From Capsicum annuum (taxonomy: Eukaryota > Streptophyta > Magnoliopsida > Solanales > Solanaceae), in contig NW_025861174.1 in the NCBI RefSeq assembly GCF_002878395.1, forward strand, positions 323,847 to 387,846: a stretch of DNA of 64,000 nt, in the 5' to 3' direction. Positions 60,472 to 64,000 of the stretch are shown one piece after another (the stretch's first letter is position 1; each line of letters begins with the position of its first letter). A program made the translations under genes and the position numbers. Under the pieces are notes generated by a model. The model was not told where the DNA came from. It saw only the letters and a list, made by a program, of their open reading frames with translations, and did no database searches.

Positions 60472-61250
60472 CATTGGCTCTCTCTTGTATGTTACTGCTA
60501 ATAGACCCAATATTCTCTTTAGTGTTTGCAAATGTGCCAAATATCAATTAGCTCCTAAAGTAGCTTACCTGACTGCTATAAAATGTATAATAAGATATCA
60601 TATTGGCACCAGTTCCTATAGCTTATGGTGAACGACAAGAACTAGGACCTAGTCGTGTCGGGCAGCTCAAGTCTAACCAGGACCTGAGACTACCCCAATA
60701 CCCAATTGTTACCCTCCCTGTACTTTATTGTAAGAGGAATTCTGAACATATAATAAGATAAAACAATAATAGTATAAAGACAAGAAAGTAAGCTCATTAT
60801 CATAACCAAATAGCCACAAACAAAAATTCAACCAATACCAATCGTAATGTCAATACCAGTACCAATGCTAACACTAATAGCGACACCGCCCATGCCAATA
60901 GTAGTCTGACAAAACCTCTAACCAGAATCAAAGAATAAACGATCGAGACACGCTCCTGACTATAGCCAAAACCAAAACCAAAACCAAAATCAAAGAAATA
61001 ACAATAATGAAAAGAAGTCCATAGTATGAAATAGAGTCTTTCGGAGTATAGAATCTCACCAACTCACTGAGAAAGAGGAATGGTAGTATAGTCGGTTTCT
61101 GCATCACATAGGAATACAACGCTCTAAGATAGTTAGCAGAGTGAATGCTAGCATGTAACTCAAGGATAGAGGTAAGATAATGTCATCATTCAAAACCAAT
61201 TCAAATAACCATATGCAATCACATGTATACATATATATATATATATATTG
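60472..61250. other. spacer with simple-sequence stretches
   Basis: CCAATACCAATGC-like stretches (60830-60905), AACCAAAACCAAAACC (60968-60985) and an (AT)n tract at 61229-61249. It may include scraps of other LTRs. No gene seen. Confidence 0.45.
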
Positions 61251-62882
61251 TGTTGGGATAGGGAACTAGGTTTAGCATGAATTTAAATCCTTAACTTGGG
61301 TGTTATGCTTGACTGTCCTAAAACAAACCAAAGGCTATATGGGTTCAGCTTCCCCTACTGAAAGGGACCAGTGTGTGTTAGCCGCACGACCAGAGAAAAG
61401 AACCTGGGATGACTAGTACATCCCAAAAATATAAAGTGTGACAATATGCGCACGGTCCCCAAGACCACCCTCACATCAGCAAATCTAGGTTCTTGGTATT
61501 GGTGCCCCCAGGGCTTCCACCTTCTATGGATTTGTATCTCAACCCTCTTTAAGACCATATTAAATTATTTAGACATTCCTAACCATTTATAAAGGAGTAT
61601 TTTAATTAGGAGGTAACCATTAGTATCATCATACCAAAATTAGAGCTTACAAGTCTATTACCTTATGCCATATAAACCATTAACTAAATTATACTCCACC
61701 ATTTCCAATTAAACCAAATCAATTTACGATCAAACCATGACCACCAATTCCTTTCCAAAATAATATGAAAACTAACAAAAACCAATTCATGTTTCTTTAA
61801 GCATTTATGACATGCAAAGATTCCAAGAATATTCAAACTAGGTGACAAAATCATTCTCATTGACAATATCACAAACAGGTTGAGGGCATGCCATTATCAA
61901 TGCTAAAATCAATCATATTTGGGTCTCAACCATGAACCCTAAATTAAATCACCATTCCCATGCACCCACATGAGGAAAACCATAATTAAAACATGAAAAC
62001 CCATAATTAAATCATGAGAAACATTAATCAACCATGAACATCCAAAACCCTCAACCTTTATTTCAAAACCATAACAATACCATGAAAACCATACATTAAA
62101 ACATATGCCTTTAATAAAATAACAATGAGGGAAGAGGCACATGCCTGAATTACAAAGATTCATGGAGAGAAATTGATCGCTAAGCCCATAGATGACCACT
62201 TTAGAGAAACCCTAGACAATGTTTGCTTCAGCGGATTTTGAGAGAGTAAACTGGATGTTTAATCTTGTAAAGTGGTGAATGAATGACCAAAAAGTTTTAT
62301 AGGGATGTAGGGTCTTAAGGGTTTTAAGGGAGAAATGTCTAAAGTGCCCCCAACTAAAAACTATTAAAAGATCGCAGGTGGTTACAAGTCAACCCTCTTG
62401 ACTTATGACCACAACATACGACTCATACCATTGAGTCGTCACCAAGTTAGTGAGTTGGACACCCACACACTATCCATCATACGACTTTATGATCCCACAT
62501 ATTACCAGACCATACAACTCGTATGTTCTAGTTGTATCTAAGATAGAACCCAAGGGATTGGACACTGGACAGCATATGACTTAACCTGACCACTTGTAGC
62601 CTATCCTCACAGCTCTTAGTGAGCCACTTGTACTCAAAGTCAAGTTAGGCCACTAAGTTAATGATTTAATTAAGGATCATCCTAACAACTCATCACCACC
62701 CTTAATGACTCATACCATCAAGTTGTTACCAAGATAGAAAACCCAACCACACCCACTGGTCACCCAATAACTAGGGTCACCTGGCCCGTACCCACAACAT
62801 ACGACTTGTATGGTTAAGTTTTCTGCAGGACAGTGAGCTCAAAGCTCAAAAATTTCCAAGAGACAAAACCCAAGGAATTTCA
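61251..62882 (-). repeat. 3' LTR of a second Tekay-like element
   Basis: The minus-strand start TGAAATTCCTTGGGTTTTG follows a polypurine tract. A word block at 62390-62820 repeats CATACGACTCATAC-like words. Perfect inverted pairs include CATAC/GTATG in CATACAACTCGTATG (about 62512) and GACTCA/TGAGTC (about 62420). The left edge is a guess. Confidence 0.5.
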
Positions 62883-62900
62883 ATTCTCCCCCACTTGGAT
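62883..62900 (-). other. polypurine tract of the second Tekay-like element
   Basis: The minus strand reads GATCCAAGTGGGGGAGAAT, directly before the LTR. Confidence 0.7.
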
Positions 62901-63057
62901 CATTTGTCCTCGAATGATGGGACAAGGCAGTGACTAGCACGATTAAACCCCCAGGTGTCTCTACTCCTACCTTTAAGACAGAAAATAGGTTACTAAGGAA
63001 TTCACAATCTACCTTTAACAAAGATAGAAAACAAAAATGCTAAGATCAACACATAAC

Positions 63058-64000
63058 TTAAGCATGATTTTTTGGAACGGGAAATAGGAATAGATACTTG
63101 GACTTCATGTCCTCTTCAGTTTCCCATGTAGCCTCTTCCACCTTGTGGTTCTTCAATAAAATCTTTACCGAAGCTATGTCCTTGGTCTGTAGTCGACAAA
63201 CCTGTCGATCTAAGATTTCAACAGGGACCTCCTCATAAGATAGGGATTCCAAAATAACAATACCATTGATAGGCACAATTTGCGACAGATAAACCACACA
63301 ATTCCTCAACAAAGAAACATGGAACACCGGGTGAATGAATCTCAAACTAGAAGGAAAATATAACTCATATGCAACATTGCCAATTCTTCTCAGAACCAAG
63401 TATGGACCAACATATCTAGAACTAAGCTTCCCTTATTCCCAAACCACATCACTCCCTTGATGGGAAACACCTTCAAAAACACCCTATCCCCAGCCTCAAA
63501 CTCCAACTTCCTATACCTCACATCTGTATAGGACTTTTGGCAACTTTGGGCTGCTTTAATCCTATCCTAAATCACCTTCACCTTCTCTATGGCTTAGTGA
63601 ACCAAATCCAGGCCAAATATCTCCACCTCACTAATCTCAAACCACCAAAAAGAAGACATACACCTCCTACCGTACAAGGCCTCAAATGGAGCCATCCAAT
63701 ACTCTATAAGAGGCAAATGCTCAATCCAACTACCACCATAGTGAATCATGCAAGCTCTAAGCATATTTTGATATCTAAATAGTTCTTTTCTCTTGCCCAT
63801 CTAACTGCAGGTGAAAAGCTATATTAAGACTTACTTTAGTCACCAAACCTTTATGAAATGACCACCAAAAAAGTGGGATGAAAACTGCATACCACAATCC
63901 GAGATGATAGAAATAAGTAACCGATTCAACTTCACAATCTCTTGGAGGTATAGCCTTGCTTAATCCTCTGTTAAAAAATTAGTCCTCACTGGGAAAAGGT
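63058..64000 (-). pseudogene. Tekay integrase with chromodomain (partial, broken)
   Basis: On the minus strand the catalytic-core end is MLRACMIHYGGSWIEHLPLI, followed directly by EYWMAPFEALYGRRC. The linker has SYTDVRYRKLEFEAGDRVFL with stops shortly before it (VH*AIEKVKVI*DR). The DNA-binding C-terminus is FGNKGKLSSRYVGPYMVLRR. The chromodomain holds YEEVPVEILDRQVCRLQT and VEEATWETEEDMKSKY. The last 113 codons (63399-63058) are open to the natural stop. Compared with the usual form, about ten residues are missing at IEY/WMAPFEAL. The chromodomain is known to steer such elements to heterochromatin. The gene runs off the window. Confidence 0.8.

Noticed and set aside
61251..62882. target duplication or exact left edge for the second Tekay LTR
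   Set aside because: No second LTR in the window to compare, so no edge could be supported.

Overview
This is a stretch of plant nuclear DNA, almost certainly from a nightshade (Solanaceae). It is AT-rich and packed with nested, decayed retrotransposons. It also carries Stowaway and hAT-type MITEs, and an RTE-type LINE whose minus-strand tail is TTG repeats. One host gene is recognisable: an intron-containing RIN4 immune regulator. The genus cannot be resolved from the sequence alone. A run of exactly 100 N (1908-2007) is an assembly gap inside an LTR. I saw no rRNA, tRNA, CRISPR or bacterial-type operon.

Layout. 1-3129: minus-strand, Athila-like, pol-less element (5' LTR, tRNA-Asp-type primer site, broken ORF). 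3130-7254: plus-strand relic of a related element. 7255-8616: piece of a long Tekay/Del-type LTR. 8617-10756: AT-rich DNA without a gene. 10757-15945: badly decayed Ty1/copia element with both LTRs. 16008-20689: the host-gene island, with a MITE-like repeat, a promoter region carrying two W-box cores, the four-exon RIN4 gene and a Stowaway MITE in its first intron. 20690-21106: a MITE with a second hAT-type MITE inside it. 21201-25150: minus-strand RTE LINE. 25449-25712: second Stowaway MITE. 26600-33081: SIRE-type copia remnant with an env-like pseudogene, broken by a 5'-truncated plus-strand Ty3/gypsy element. 33082-36541: AT-rich DNA with small retroelement and MITE scraps.

36542-49230 is a structurally complete Athila-type Ty3/gypsy element: two LTRs, primer site, gag, protease, RT/RNase H, integrase, polypurine tract and a perfect 5-bp target duplication (TTGAG). 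All of its coding frames are broken, and it carries a 2.26-kb nested insertion flanked by TACTTA. 50266-55384 is the 3' part of another Athila-like element. It has a broken ORF of the putative plant transposon protein type and one complete LTR. 55385-60471 is the 5' part of a minus-strand Tekay/Del element (3.55-kb LTR with a 39-bp minisatellite, gag). 61251-64000 is the 3' part of another Tekay element (LTR and integrase with chromodomain).

How it fits together. RIN4 is the only likely functional protein-coding gene. The rest is a record of repeated nested insertion. The most unusual signal is non-coding. LTRs of different families, plus the unclassified nested insertion, each carry a short GC/CpG-richer block of imperfectly repeated, inverted words that differs from family to family. 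In the Athila-type LTRs this block lies just upstream of the TATA region. Three Athila-type LTRs also begin with a small hairpin directly after the terminal TGAT. I did not find a convincing new protein system; these LTR modules and a possible intron-retained RIN4 isoform are the best candidates for follow-up.
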